The translations under genes and the position numbers were made by a program. The notes beneath the pieces are model-generated. The model ran no database searches and had not been told where the DNA came from. It saw only the letters and a list, made by a program, of their open reading frames with translations. This document shows, one piece after another, positions 56,614 through 64,000 of a DNA stretch of 64,000 bases. Source of the DNA: Methylophilaceae bacterium (GTDB lineage Bacteria; Pseudomonadota; Gammaproteobacteria; Burkholderiales; Methylophilaceae); contig JABFRO010000001.1 of NCBI GenBank assembly GCA_013141125.1, positions 620,001 through 684,000 on the forward strand, given 5' to 3'. Position 1 is the first letter of the stretch. Every line of letters starts with the position of its first letter.

Positions 56614-57336
56614 ATGAGCACAATTAGTAGCATCAGCGCTAGCAGCAATTGGTCAACGGTGCAAAGTCCACGGCACCCACCCGATGGTGGGCAGAAAATG
56701 GCGGAAGAATTATTTTCCAAACTGGATACATCAGGACAAGGCTATTTGCAAAAGTCGGATCTGCAAGCTGCATTGGACAAGACTTCATCGTCTTCGTCTT
56801 CTGCATCCTCCTCGACATCGAACATCGATCAATTATTCACCAAGCTGGATAGCAATGGTGATGACAAAGTAACCCAAGAGGAATTTACCGATGCACTCAA
56901 GCAAATACAAAGTCAGATAGAGACGAATAGTGGTATGCAGGGAGCGAATAACATGCCCCCGCCCCCTCCGCCACCTCCCAATGGCAGCAACAGTGGCGAT
57001 GCGGGATTTACCAAGGATGATTTAAAGAGCCAACTCAGCGAGATCGGTTCATCCGACAGTAAACGCTCTGATCTGATTAACAAGATTGTCAACAACTTTG
57101 ACAAGGCGGACACGGATGGGGACGGTAAAGTCAGCATGAAAGAGGCGCAAGCTTATGACCAATCCAATTCTTCCAGCTCGACTTCTGCATCCAGTACAAA
57201 TGCCTCTACTTCGGATTCGTCTTCATCTGCAGATGATACAGCCGCTAAAATCATGTATCAGGTCAAGCAGCTGATGCAAGCCTATGGCTCTGACAGCTAT
57301 TCAAATAGCAGCGGGTCGTTGTCGCTATTTGCCTAA
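56614..57336 (+). CDS. EF-hand calcium-binding protein, Ser/Pro-rich
   Basis: A 240-aa protein with three EF-hand-like loops: DTSGQGYLQKSD (38-49, weaker), DSNGDDKVTQEE (79-90) and DTDGDGKVSMKE (166-177). They are separated by Ser-rich linkers and an eight-proline run at about 115-122. There is no signal peptide. AAGGAG lies just before ATG 56614; the frame is open from 56560 without such a site. It follows the spy-like gene by 81 bp and may belong to the same regulon, linking calcium to envelope stress; this is inference. Confidence 0.82.
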   Translation: MSTISSISASSNWSTVQSPRHPPDGGQKMAEELFSKLDTSGQGYLQKSDLQAALDKTSSSSSSASSSTSNIDQLFTKLDSNGDDKVTQEEFTDALKQIQSQIETNSGMQGANNMPPPPPPPPNGSNSGDAGFTKDDLKSQLSEIGSSDSKRSDLINKIVNNFDKADTDGDGKVSMKEAQAYDQSNSSSSTSASSTNASTSDSSSSADDTAAKIMYQVKQLMQAYGSDSYSNSSGSLSLFA

Positions 57337-57388
57337 TAGACGTAACTTGAACGGGCAGTTAACTGCTTTAAGGAAGCGCTTATTTATT

Positions 57389-57457
57389 CGTCATCCTCGC
57401 GAAAGCGGGGATCAAACTTATTGAACAAAAAAGATTCCCGCCTTCGCGGAAATGACG
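57389..57457. repeat. Inverted pair of GCGGGAAT-family repeats
   Basis: CGTCATCCTCGCGAAAGCGG on the left and GATTCCCGCCTTCGCGGAAA plus TGACG on the right form two short hairpins in opposite orientation. The same family is at 59562-59629 and 32111-32137. Confidence 0.75.
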
Positions 57458-57769
57458 AAAAATCGAATAAATCAGTGTCTCCTTAACGTGATGACTGTCA
57501 GTTCATATCCATATCTTTGAGAATATCAACATCCGCCTGCACCCATACCATCTACGGTACGCAGGAGCTATTCTTCCAGCGTGCATCCGCTTGGTCTGAG
57601 TCCTTTTCCTTGAGCCTCCCTGACCATTCCAGCAGTCATTAAACATCCGGTTGAAACTGATAATACGGCCGTTGAACGTGTTCTATAGGACACATTCTGA
57701 TGCCTGCAAGTGCCCACAAATATATTGAATTCGCCACCATCCATCCAGCCACACCATTCGAATAGTCGC
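57458..57769. other. Gene-free decayed stretch
   Basis: No intact gene or clear homologue on either strand. It lies between a repeat pair and the degenerate regulator copy, so it is probably the eroded body of the duplicated regulator or insertion debris. Confidence 0.4.
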
Positions 57770-57830
57770 AAACCAAATCGGCCAGCATCAAATCGTCATT
57801 GATAATCAATACTTTTTTTGCCGTTGATTA
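57770..57830 (-). pseudogene. Remnant of a response-regulator start
   Basis: Read leftward from 57828 the frame gives KKVLIINDDLMLADLVCDYS, which aligns with the first residues of the regulator at 54929-55621 (KVLLIDDDVELVEMLRDYL). Similarity is lost after about 21 codons. There is no start codon in place. Confidence 0.7.
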
Positions 57831-58200
57831 TTTAACTCTTTTGATTTACAGGCTGGGAGGTTACCCAAAATTACATGGTTAACTATAAGCATTGAAGAAG
57901 AATATCGAACATTTACTTAAGTTTACTTCCTATATCAGCACATTACACTCCGCGCTCGCATAATGTCATGCATAGGTGATGAGCACTTTTCTTGACTCCC
58001 ACCAAATTCACAGAAAAGGAATTTAATGATAAAAACCATTGTTCAAAAAACTGATAGCTGTGTTGCGGCCGATTTCATTTCAAAGATACTGGTGATTAAG
58101 GCTTTTCAACCATACCGTAGTTTGCACTGGCCAGAGAGCCTAATCGTCGAACTCCTCATGATTGCAACTGTAAAAGATTTCCAGAATTACAAGGTAAATT
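57784..58200. repeat. Degenerate duplicate of the regulator-spy region
   Basis: Second copy of 55573-55930, in the same orientation. Blocks match in order: ACAGGCTGG, TTACCC, the ATATCAGCACATTACAC block, GAGCACTTTTC, GTTCAAAAAAC. Substitutions and small indels are spread evenly, indicating an old duplication. Confidence 0.85.
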
Positions 58201-58244
58201 TGCAGGCAGTCATAATACGGAGATTTTCTTTTTCTAGGGTTTAA
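58026..58244 (+). pseudogene. Truncated, frameshifted spy-like paralogue
   Basis: The first residues (MIKTIVQKTDSCVAADFISK) parallel the spy-like protein start (MTQDVVQKTDNQITPGFLPK). Later homology continues in another frame: bases 58155-58200 can be read as HDCNCKRFPELQ, like HDFDCKGFTELH of the intact protein. The Pro-rich and helical domains are missing, and the HtrA-like gene starts 2 bp after the frame ends. Confidence 0.75.
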
Positions 58245-58246
58245 GA

Positions 58247-59506
58247 ATGTATTCAACAAACAAAAACAGCAAAGCGGTACAAAATGAGATTCGCTCGGAA
58301 AAGCGAAGTATAGGCATTATCGCAAGATGGCGAACTCCACAAAAATTACTGGTTTTAGCTCTGACATTGCTCCCCGCCATTTCCGTCGTTGCCGCAACCG
58401 CTTCCGCATATGATATATCAAGGTGCAGACTATCCAATGCCGAACTTTATGAGAGCAAGTCACCAGCGGTAGTGCGCATCACTGCGTTGACCATTAACCC
58501 CTATCGTCAGGAGGATAGGGTGCATCAGGCAGCCGGATCAGGATTCATCATCGACGATCGAGGGCTGGTGATGACCAATTCGCATGTGGTATTCGGTGCC
58601 CAGGCCGTTAGCGTGACGCTGAATGATGGAACCACCCTGCCCGCCAGGCTGCTGGGCACGGATCCGATTTTCGATCTGGCGATACTCCAGCTTCCCAAAC
58701 CGGATAAAGGCAAATTTTCCGTGCTGGATTTTGGCGATTCGGATCAGGTGCGTCAGGGTGACGAAATTCTGGTCATCGGCAATCCCATGGGGCTGGGACA
58801 AACCATCACCAGCGGCATCGTCAGCGCTCATAACCGCATTCTGCCGGAGCGCCCGCGCCTGCTTTCATGGCCTATGATACAAACCGATGCGGCGATCAAT
58901 TCCGGTAATTCCGGCGGCCCCTTGCTCAATAGTTGCGGTGACGTAATCGGTGTGGTCAGTGTGATGCTGGGCAATGCACAAAATATTGGCTTTGCCGTAC
59001 CCTCCAATCTCGCCAAAACCGTAGTGACATCCTTGGTGGAAAAGGGACGTTTGATTCGACCCTGGCTGGGCGTGGACGGCAGCCTGATTGACGCGTCCAT
59101 GAAACAGATTTTTGCCGTGCCGTTGACCAGTGGTTTTATGGTTGAATCGGTGGAGCCGGGCAGTCCGGCAAGCATTGCCGATATTTCGGGGGGTCGTCTG
59201 CCGGTCAAGGTGGGTTTGCGTTCGCTGATTCTCGGAGGCGATATTATTGTGGCCATCAATGATATTGAACTGAAGGATAACGAAAGTTTGCAGAAAGCAT
59301 TTGATCTGGTTCACATCGGCTCAAAAATCAAGCTCAAGGTGTTCCGCCAGGATAAAATCTTCACCGCAGAACTCAATATCATCGAGCGTCCTTTGCAACC
59401 CGGTGATATGCCGGAATCCTCGCAGAGTTTTTCGGTGTTTCAAGGCTTGGGAAGCAGTGAAAACAAAGCGCATCGCAATCATGGTGAGATAGGAGTGTCA
59501 CCATGA
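58247..59506 (+). CDS. HtrA/DegP-like serine protease with PDZ domain
   Basis: A 419-aa exported protease with an N-terminal signal region (LLVLALTLLPAISVVAATASA) after a basic 25-residue leader. The trypsin-like domain has the triad His113 (TNSHVV), Asp143 (PIFDLAIL) and Ser222 (NSGNSGGPL), and is followed by one PDZ domain (about 285-385, GDIIVAINDIELKD). It would degrade or refold damaged periplasmic proteins, and its place beside a Cpx-like system fits (DegP is a Cpx target in E. coli). A single PDZ makes it DegS- or trypsin-2-like in layout. Confidence 0.9.
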   Translation: MYSTNKNSKAVQNEIRSEKRSIGIIARWRTPQKLLVLALTLLPAISVVAATASAYDISRCRLSNAELYESKSPAVVRITALTINPYRQEDRVHQAAGSGFIIDDRGLVMTNSHVVFGAQAVSVTLNDGTTLPARLLGTDPIFDLAILQLPKPDKGKFSVLDFGDSDQVRQGDEILVIGNPMGLGQTITSGIVSAHNRILPERPRLLSWPMIQTDAAINSGNSGGPLLNSCGDVIGVVSVMLGNAQNIGFAVPSNLAKTVVTSLVEKGRLIRPWLGVDGSLIDASMKQIFAVPLTSGFMVESVEPGSPASIADISGGRLPVKVGLRSLILGGDIIVAINDIELKDNESLQKAFDLVHIGSKIKLKVFRQDKIFTAELNIIERPLQPGDMPESSQSFSVFQGLGSSENKAHRNHGEIGVSP

Positions 59507-59561
59507 TTATTTTTTGCGCAGCGTCAGTGCACACTAAGAATGCTCTGAACATGTCTGGATT

Positions 59562-59629
59562 CGTCACTCCCGCGCAGGCGGGAATCCAAGTGTTTGAATA
59601 AATAGACTCCCGCCTGCGCGAGAATGACG
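59562..59629. repeat. Inverted pair of GCGGGAAT-family repeats
   Basis: CGTCACTCCCGCGCAGGCGG with GAATCC, then a spacer, then GACTCCCGCCTGCGCGAGAA with TGACG: two hairpins in opposite orientation after the protease gene. Possibly also a terminator. Confidence 0.78.
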
Positions 59630-59719
59630 ACTTATTCAGCGGCTTCCCAAGCAACCACCGGCTAAAACTGGTTTTGTTTACCTCACCGTTATTGCGATAA
59701 AGCCGCCGCGCTAATCAAA

Positions 59720-60013
59720 TTAAATCGTGGGTATTTCCACCGTCACATCTTCTTCGCCAAAAAGCGCCTGACAAGCCAGACGTGATTTAGAACCAACACC
59801 GACAATGGTATCCAGCCGCTCATTTTCCAGGCGCTGAGTTTTGGATAAACTTTTGCGGCCTTCCAGTACCGATATATGACAGGAATCGCACTCGCCCTTG
59901 CCCTCACACTTATGCCCAATGTCCGAGCCAGCTGCAAGCATGGCAGACAGGATGCTGCTACCAGTGGCAGCTTCTATGGTTTTTCCAGATGGTTGAATGG
60001 TAAGAACGGGCAT
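59720..60013 (-). CDS. Plant-type [2Fe-2S] ferredoxin
   Basis: A 97-aa ferredoxin with ligands in KCEGKGECDSCHISV (C-x5-C-x2-C) and SRLACQALF. It lacks a signal and is likely a cytoplasmic electron carrier. It resembles small 2Fe-2S ferredoxins often found near nif genes, but lies 6 kb from the nif island here. TTAAGGAGT precedes the start. The partner enzyme is unknown. Confidence 0.87.
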   Translation of the reverse strand: MPVLTIQPSGKTIEAATGSSILSAMLAAGSDIGHKCEGKGECDSCHISVLEGRKSLSKTQRLENERLDTIVGVGSKSRLACQALFGEEDVTVEIPTI

Positions 60014-60223
60014 TGTTGATACTCCTTAATTAAATAATTGTCAGGTTTGTCGCAAAAAAACACGCAACAGCACGCAAAATTCTGCGCTCAAAAGCATAAA
60101 GCAAAAGCTGTTCCAAACCTTCTCGAAGAAAAAAAAGTTGCAGTTATATCGACAACAGATAGCCGTCGCACGCGAATGAAAGCAAGATAGAATGCAAACA
60201 AGAATAATTAAAGGAATACCACT

Positions 60224-61021
60224 ATGTGGCTACGAACCGGATGCAACATAACTTTTGATGTCAGCGTTACGACACCTTTTATACTCATGCTACGTCCGCG
60301 TAGCGGAACTCAGCAATGGGTGGCGCGTGAATCGTATACATTAAAGCCCAGTGTGCCGGTGATTGAGTTTACTGACAATTACGGTAATCTTTGCCAACGA
60401 CTGATCGCACCGCCAGGCGAGTTTTCCATACGCACTTCAGCCGACATCCTAACTGAAGACGGCATCAGCGTATGCCCGGGAGCGCCCTTTGAGGAGGTAC
60501 AAAACTTGCCGGATGCAGTGCTCACCTATCTGTTACCTACGCGCTATTGCGAATCGGATCGCTTCATCGACCTGGGTCGAGAGATCGTCGCGGGCGTAGC
60601 CCCCGGCTACGATCAGGTGGCGGCCATCGTATTGTGGATCCAAAACAATATCCGCTTCAATTCAGACTCCACGCACTTCCAGCTTTCAGCGGTAGAAGTC
60701 AATCAGCAGCGCGAGGGTGTATGCCGTGAGCTGGCACATCTGGGTATCGCCCTATGCCGTGGCTTGTGCATACCGGCACGCATGGTCGTTGGCTACCTGC
60801 ATGGGCTGAAACCTATGGATTTTCATGCCTGGTTTGAAGCTTACGTAGGCGGCCGCTGGTATACCTTTGATGCCACCCAACCACAGCCCAAAGGCGGGCG
60901 CGTCACCGTTGCTTATGGCCGCGATGCGGCCGATGTTGCTATCTTCAACCAGTTTGGCCCGGCTTTGTATCCCAGAAATATGTCCGTAAGCGTTGAAATT
61001 CTGGATTGTGCACCGGATTAG
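60224..61021 (+). CDS. Transglutaminase-like protein (first of tandem pair)
   Basis: A 265-aa cytoplasmic protein. The N-terminal half is a beta domain typical of bacterial transglutaminase-like proteins ([18 protein letters not shown]). The C-terminal papain-like domain has catalytic Cys in [16 protein letters not shown], His in [15 protein letters not shown] and Asp in YTFDATQPQ. Such proteins are usually proteases or amidases; substrates are mostly unknown. It is followed after 5 bp by a second member, so the pair is an operon. AAAGGAA precedes the ATG. Confidence 0.88.
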   Translation: MWLRTGCNITFDVSVTTPFILMLRPRSGTQQWVARESYTLKPSVPVIEFTDNYGNLCQRLIAPPGEFSIRTSADILTEDGISVCPGAPFEEVQNLPDAVLTYLLPTRYCESDRFIDLGREIVAGVAPGYDQVAAIVLWIQNNIRFNSDSTHFQLSAVEVNQQREGVCRELAHLGIALCRGLCIPARMVVGYLHGLKPMDFHAWFEAYVGGRWYTFDATQPQPKGGRVTVAYGRDAADVAIFNQFGPALYPRNMSVSVEILDCAPD

Positions 61022-61026
61022 ATGAG

Positions 61027-61881
61027 ATGCAACGAATACGCATTCAACATCTCACAGAATATTTTTTTTCCACTCAGGTAACGCTCAACCAGCACCGCCT
61101 ATTGCTGCGCCCGCGTGAAGGGCATGACGTACGCATTGAATCGTCCAAGCTGCAAATCTCACCTGCCTACAACATCAAATGGCAACGTGATGTGTTTGAT
61201 AACTCACTGGCTGTCGTCAATTTTCTGCAACGCTCGCAAAAACTGACCATTGCCAGTGAAGTCATTATTGGGCATTACGAGCAAGAACCTTTTGATTTTC
61301 TGCTGGAAGATTACGCAGTGAACTATCCTTTTACCTATGCGCAAAATGAACAAGTCGATCTACTGGCTTTTCAGCAACCCATTTTTCTCAATGATCAACA
61401 CAGCATCAACCGCTGGCTACAGCAACTAGGCATACACGGCATGCAAACCTTTGGCTTGCTGCTAAAGCTCAATCAAACCATCAACCGCCAATTCCGCTAT
61501 CAAATGCGGGAAGAAGCTGGCGTTCAGTCACCTGCACAAACGCTAAACCAGGGCAGCGGCTCGTGCCGTGATTACGCCACACTTTTCATTGAGGCCTGCC
61601 GCTGCCTGGGCTTGGCCAGCCGATTTGTCAGTGGCTACCTGCACGCGCCAGCCACAGAAGCAGGTAACGCCACCACCCACGCCTGGGTAGAAGTCTACCT
61701 GCCAGGCACAGGCTGGAAAGGTTTCGACCCCACTTCGGGAGAAATCACCGGCAACCGACATATCGCTGTAGCCGTAGCGCGTGATCCCGTAAGCGTACCC
61801 CCCGTCTCCGGCAGCTTTATCGGGCCAAGTTTGATAACACCCACACTACGGGTAAATGTGCAGGTTAATTTGCTGGTGTGA
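61027..61881 (+). CDS. Transglutaminase-like protein (second of tandem pair)
   Basis: A 284-aa protein with the bacterial transglutaminase N-terminal domain (IRIQHLTEYFFSTQVTLNQH, LLLRPREGHDVRI) and the catalytic domain. The triad is Cys in GSGSCRDYATLFIEACR, His in NATTHAWVEVYLPG and Asp in WKGFDPTSGE. I chose ATG 61027 because the upstream alternative overlaps the previous gene and adds no conserved residues. The tandem arrangement is seen in other proteobacteria; the function is undetermined. Confidence 0.9.
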   Translation: MQRIRIQHLTEYFFSTQVTLNQHRLLLRPREGHDVRIESSKLQISPAYNIKWQRDVFDNSLAVVNFLQRSQKLTIASEVIIGHYEQEPFDFLLEDYAVNYPFTYAQNEQVDLLAFQQPIFLNDQHSINRWLQQLGIHGMQTFGLLLKLNQTINRQFRYQMREEAGVQSPAQTLNQGSGSCRDYATLFIEACRCLGLASRFVSGYLHAPATEAGNATTHAWVEVYLPGTGWKGFDPTSGEITGNRHIAVAVARDPVSVPPVSGSFIGPSLITPTLRVNVQVNLLV

Positions 61882-61946
61882 ATTTTCCACAGAATTGATT
61901 CTGATTGTAATACTGAATGCTCACATTTATTGAGCACCCAAATTAT

Positions 61947-63287
61947 TCACAGCGATTCCAAAAATTTGAACAAAGTTTTTCGATCGAATACAGACATTTC
62001 CTTGACTATTTGCGCCGAGGCCGCGCCTTCGCCATCATGCCATAACACGGCTTCCAGCAGATTGCGCGCGCGGCCATCGTGCAAAAATCCGGCGCGCGGT
62101 TCGATTTTTTGCGCGAGGCCTATGCCCCATAATGGCGGTGTGCGCCATTCACGGCCCGTTGCCTGAAAATCAGGTCTGTGATCGGCCAATGCTGCGCCCA
62201 TATCATGCAATAGCAAGTCGGTATAAGGATGTATGGTTCGCCGAGACATGGCGGGCAAAGCAGAAAATTCGCCGGTTTTCAGCTCAGGTACATGGCAGGC
62301 TGCGCATTGCGCCTGTTTGAACAACTTGGCACCGCGTTGCACTTCCAAATTGTCGGTATTACGCTGGCGCGGTGCAGCCAATGCCAGATGATAAAACTCG
62401 GTGGCTTGCAGTTGCCCGACATTCAATTCCGGCTTGCCAGCGGAAGGTGAGAGCTGGCACGCCTTCTGCACTGGTGTGCAGTTTTCCTGTGTGAATAAGG
62501 TAGAAGTGATACCCATATCGCCGATAAAAGCTCCGGCGATCTGCTGGCGCAAATTGGGCATATTGGCTTTCCAGCCGAAACGTCCGAGCACGGTTTTTTG
62601 CTGTTCCACATCCCACACCCGGTTCACCCTGCCCTTGATGCCATGGGATTTTTTTGCTTCGGCCAATGCCACAATGCTGGCTTCCGGCACGGCTTGCAAC
62701 AGCCCCAGGCCGAAAATGGGCGGGGCGATGCGCGGCGAAATCTGCATATAGGCCGGGAATTCCCCATACGCCAGATCGACGAAACTCAGGCTGGGTTTAC
62801 GTAGCGACACCTGCTCGCCGCCTGTGAGCCGGAGGATTTTCTCGCTGTAACGCACTTCTGCCCTGCCCTCACCGAGTACGCCGGGCACACCGTTTTCGTT
62901 CAGCTGCCCGCCATAGGCCGGATGCGATTTTGGCTCGCCAAGTGCTTCGCTGCCGGGAATACTCAAGCGCACCAACATACTGCGCATCGGTTCCTGCGGT
63001 GTGGCGGGAGAAAACCCGCGCCCGTTTCCGGCATGGCAAGCAATGCAGGAAATACGGTTATACAACGGCCCCAGTCCGGCAATTTCAGGGTTCTCGCTGG
63101 GCGGAATCACCCAGATTTGCCGCACCAGCCCACGTCCCTTGAAAAACTGCAAACGCTCGGTTTCCGCCAAGCCGGAGATGGGCTGGGCGTAAGCATCGCG
63201 CGTGGCATCACGGGTGGTGACATCTGCTTCATCTGCGGCAACGTTTAGACTCAATAACAACACTACAAGTAATAACAGCAGCTTCAT
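61947..63287 (-). CDS. Di-heme DUF1111 oxidoreductase (exported)
   Basis: A 446-aa periplasmic protein with signal MKLLLLLVVLLLSLNVAADE and two heme c motifs: CIACH in NRISCIACHAGNGRG and CAACH in QAQCAACHVPELKTG. It belongs to the DUF1111 di-heme, peroxidase-like group often found with iron-uptake proteins. The frame is open to 63359, but ATG 63287 starts a clean signal and overlaps the stop of the solute-binding gene (TAATG). The reaction is unproven. Confidence 0.85.
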   Translation of the reverse strand: MKLLLLLVVLLLSLNVAADEADVTTRDATRDAYAQPISGLAETERLQFFKGRGLVRQIWVIPPSENPEIAGLGPLYNRISCIACHAGNGRGFSPATPQEPMRSMLVRLSIPGSEALGEPKSHPAYGGQLNENGVPGVLGEGRAEVRYSEKILRLTGGEQVSLRKPSLSFVDLAYGEFPAYMQISPRIAPPIFGLGLLQAVPEASIVALAEAKKSHGIKGRVNRVWDVEQQKTVLGRFGWKANMPNLRQQIAGAFIGDMGITSTLFTQENCTPVQKACQLSPSAGKPELNVGQLQATEFYHLALAAPRQRNTDNLEVQRGAKLFKQAQCAACHVPELKTGEFSALPAMSRRTIHPYTDLLLHDMGAALADHRPDFQATGREWRTPPLWGIGLAQKIEPRAGFLHDGRARNLLEAVLWHDGEGAASAQIVKEMSVFDRKTLFKFLESL

Positions 63288-64000
63288 TACTTGCCTCCCA
63301 GAACTACCTGCGCCAACTGCGTAGCCAGCGCATAATGCCGGGTGATTTCCGCATCCCACTGTAGTTCCAATTTATCGGTATTGCCATCGCGTTTGATGAA
63401 GGCTTGTTGCAGTGCGGCATCGTTGGCCTGCTCTGTCGTTAATGGTAGCCAGTTGGCATGACGGCGGGCTTTCGCCAAACGAGCATCCTTGGGCGCATGT
63501 TGTTCGGCCTGATGGATCGCCGCCCACATGGTTTTCAAGGCCGCATGTTGCCGTGTAATCAAGGCATCAAACACGGCAGCTACCAGCTCTTGCCGCGCCA
63601 GACCGGAAGCCACGTCATAATCATAGGAGGCGCGTTGTGCGGAGGCAAACGGGTCAAAATAATCAGCGGGTTTACTGGCATAAACCGCTGGTCGTACCGG
63701 CAGTTTGCGGATGTCAGTATGAAACAGCAGCTTTTGCCCGGCTTCCGACAAGACAAAACTGGCAAAGGCTTTGGCACCATCAAGATGCGTGGCTTCGCGA
63801 AAGATCCCCACATGCGCCGGAGAATAACCAACCTTTTCAGGATAAGTGAAACGCAAGGGCTTGCCGTTGGCCATTGCGGATACAGCGAAAAAATCTATGG
63901 TCGCACCCACGGCAAAACGTCCGCTGCCTACATCGTCCGAGATAAAAGTGGCTCCGGCACCGGCCAGACTGGCATTGGCGGCTATTTGCGATAGCACGCT
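63287..64000 (-). CDS. ABC solute-binding protein, iron(III) type (C-terminal part)
   Basis: The visible 237 residues are the C-terminal part of a periplasmic binding protein; the N-terminus lies beyond the right edge. VGSGRFAVGATIDFFAVSAM, FTYPEKVGYSPAHVGIFREA and AFASFVLSEAGQKLLF are the pattern of FbpA-like binding proteins. The end has an extra helical segment (QAEQHAPKDARLAKARRHAN). The gene overlaps the di-heme gene start by one base. A metal or small-anion ligand is likely; identity is not determined. Confidence 0.82.
   Translation of the reverse strand, partial: SVLSQIAANASLAGAGATFISDDVGSGRFAVGATIDFFAVSAMANGKPLRFTYPEKVGYSPAHVGIFREATHLDGAKAFASFVLSEAGQKLLFHTDIRKLPVRPAVYASKPADYFDPFASAQRASYDYDVASGLARQELVAAVFDALITRQHAALKTMWAAIHQAEQHAPKDARLAKARRHANWLPLTTEQANDAALQQAFIKRDGNTDKLELQWDAEITRHYALATQLAQVVLGGK

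Noticed and set aside
57568-57771. 67-codon open frame on the minus strand in the decayed region
   Set aside because: It is the wrong frame of the response-regulator remnant and has no protein features.
60039-60054. NifA-like site TGC-N10-ACA (minus strand) before the 2Fe-2S ferredoxin gene
   Set aside because: One base off the consensus, only about 26 bp from the start codon and no sigma-54 promoter between; probably chance.

Overview
The window is chromosomal DNA from a diazotrophic Gram-negative bacterium, most likely a betaproteobacterium of the Nitrosomonadales type. This assignment is inferred from gene order (pilT | yggS-proC-yggT; dnaQ, J-protein, rnhA, methyltransferase | gloB-mltD) and from the look of the proteins; no rRNA or tRNA gene was seen to confirm it. 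Housekeeping genes have moderate GC. The autotransporter gene is visibly richer in GGC/GGT repeats.

Layout. 0-18.7 kb is mostly housekeeping: partial pilT, yggS-proC-yggT, dnaQ, a J-domain protein, rnhA, a methyltransferase, gloB, mltD, an Opp/Dpp-type peptide-import set without ATPases, fabI, a HAD phosphatase, the Entner-Doudoroff pair eda/edd, phrB-xseA and dsbB. 18.7-26.4 kb is a surface region: a sequence that matches the GEMM-I (cyclic di-GMP) riboswitch precedes a 1982-residue autotransporter with about 18 Gly-rich repeats, followed by a PEP-CTERM protein. 26.4-29.6 kb holds an SDR oxidoreductase, an exported SMP-30-like protein and rarA. 29.7-32.1 kb is a toxin-antitoxin island (HigBA-like pair, orphan and probably tail-altered HicB, IS630 remnant, VapBC-like pair bracketed by inverted repeats) lying between rarA and serS, which are neighbours in many proteobacteria. 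serS, an MltF-like transglycosylase and lgt follow.

35.9-53.7 kb is a nitrogen-fixation island. Leftward genes (trHb2 globin, an unrecognised 196-aa protein, draT, draG, nifO) diverge from nifHDK and a Shethna FeSII-like 2Fe-2S protein. A leftward MinD-like/GGDEF pair separates these from nifEN-nifX-DUF269-DUF683-fdxB-nifQ and an unusual tail: a double nitroreductase-fold protein and a rhodanese-ankyrin fusion. nifH and nifE have clear sigma-54 promoters; nifH also has a perfect NifA-type upstream site. The island combines enzyme core, cofactor assembly, ADP-ribosylation control of NifH (Arg102 is present) and two likely oxygen-protection functions. nifA, nifB, nifV, nifS/U and nifT are not in the window.

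53.7-59.5 kb looks like a Cpx-like envelope-stress locus: response regulator and sensor kinase, divergent Spy/CpxP-like protein, an EF-hand protein, a decayed duplicate of the regulator-spy intergenic region, and an exported HtrA-like protease. 59.7-64 kb has a 2Fe-2S ferredoxin, two tandem transglutaminase-like proteins, a di-heme DUF1111 oxidoreductase and the C-terminal part of an iron-type ABC solute-binding protein. REP-like palindromes recur at 31.1, 32.0-32.1, 49.1, 57.4 and 59.6 kb, and a MITE-like palindrome sits at 2.5 kb. No CRISPR array was seen.
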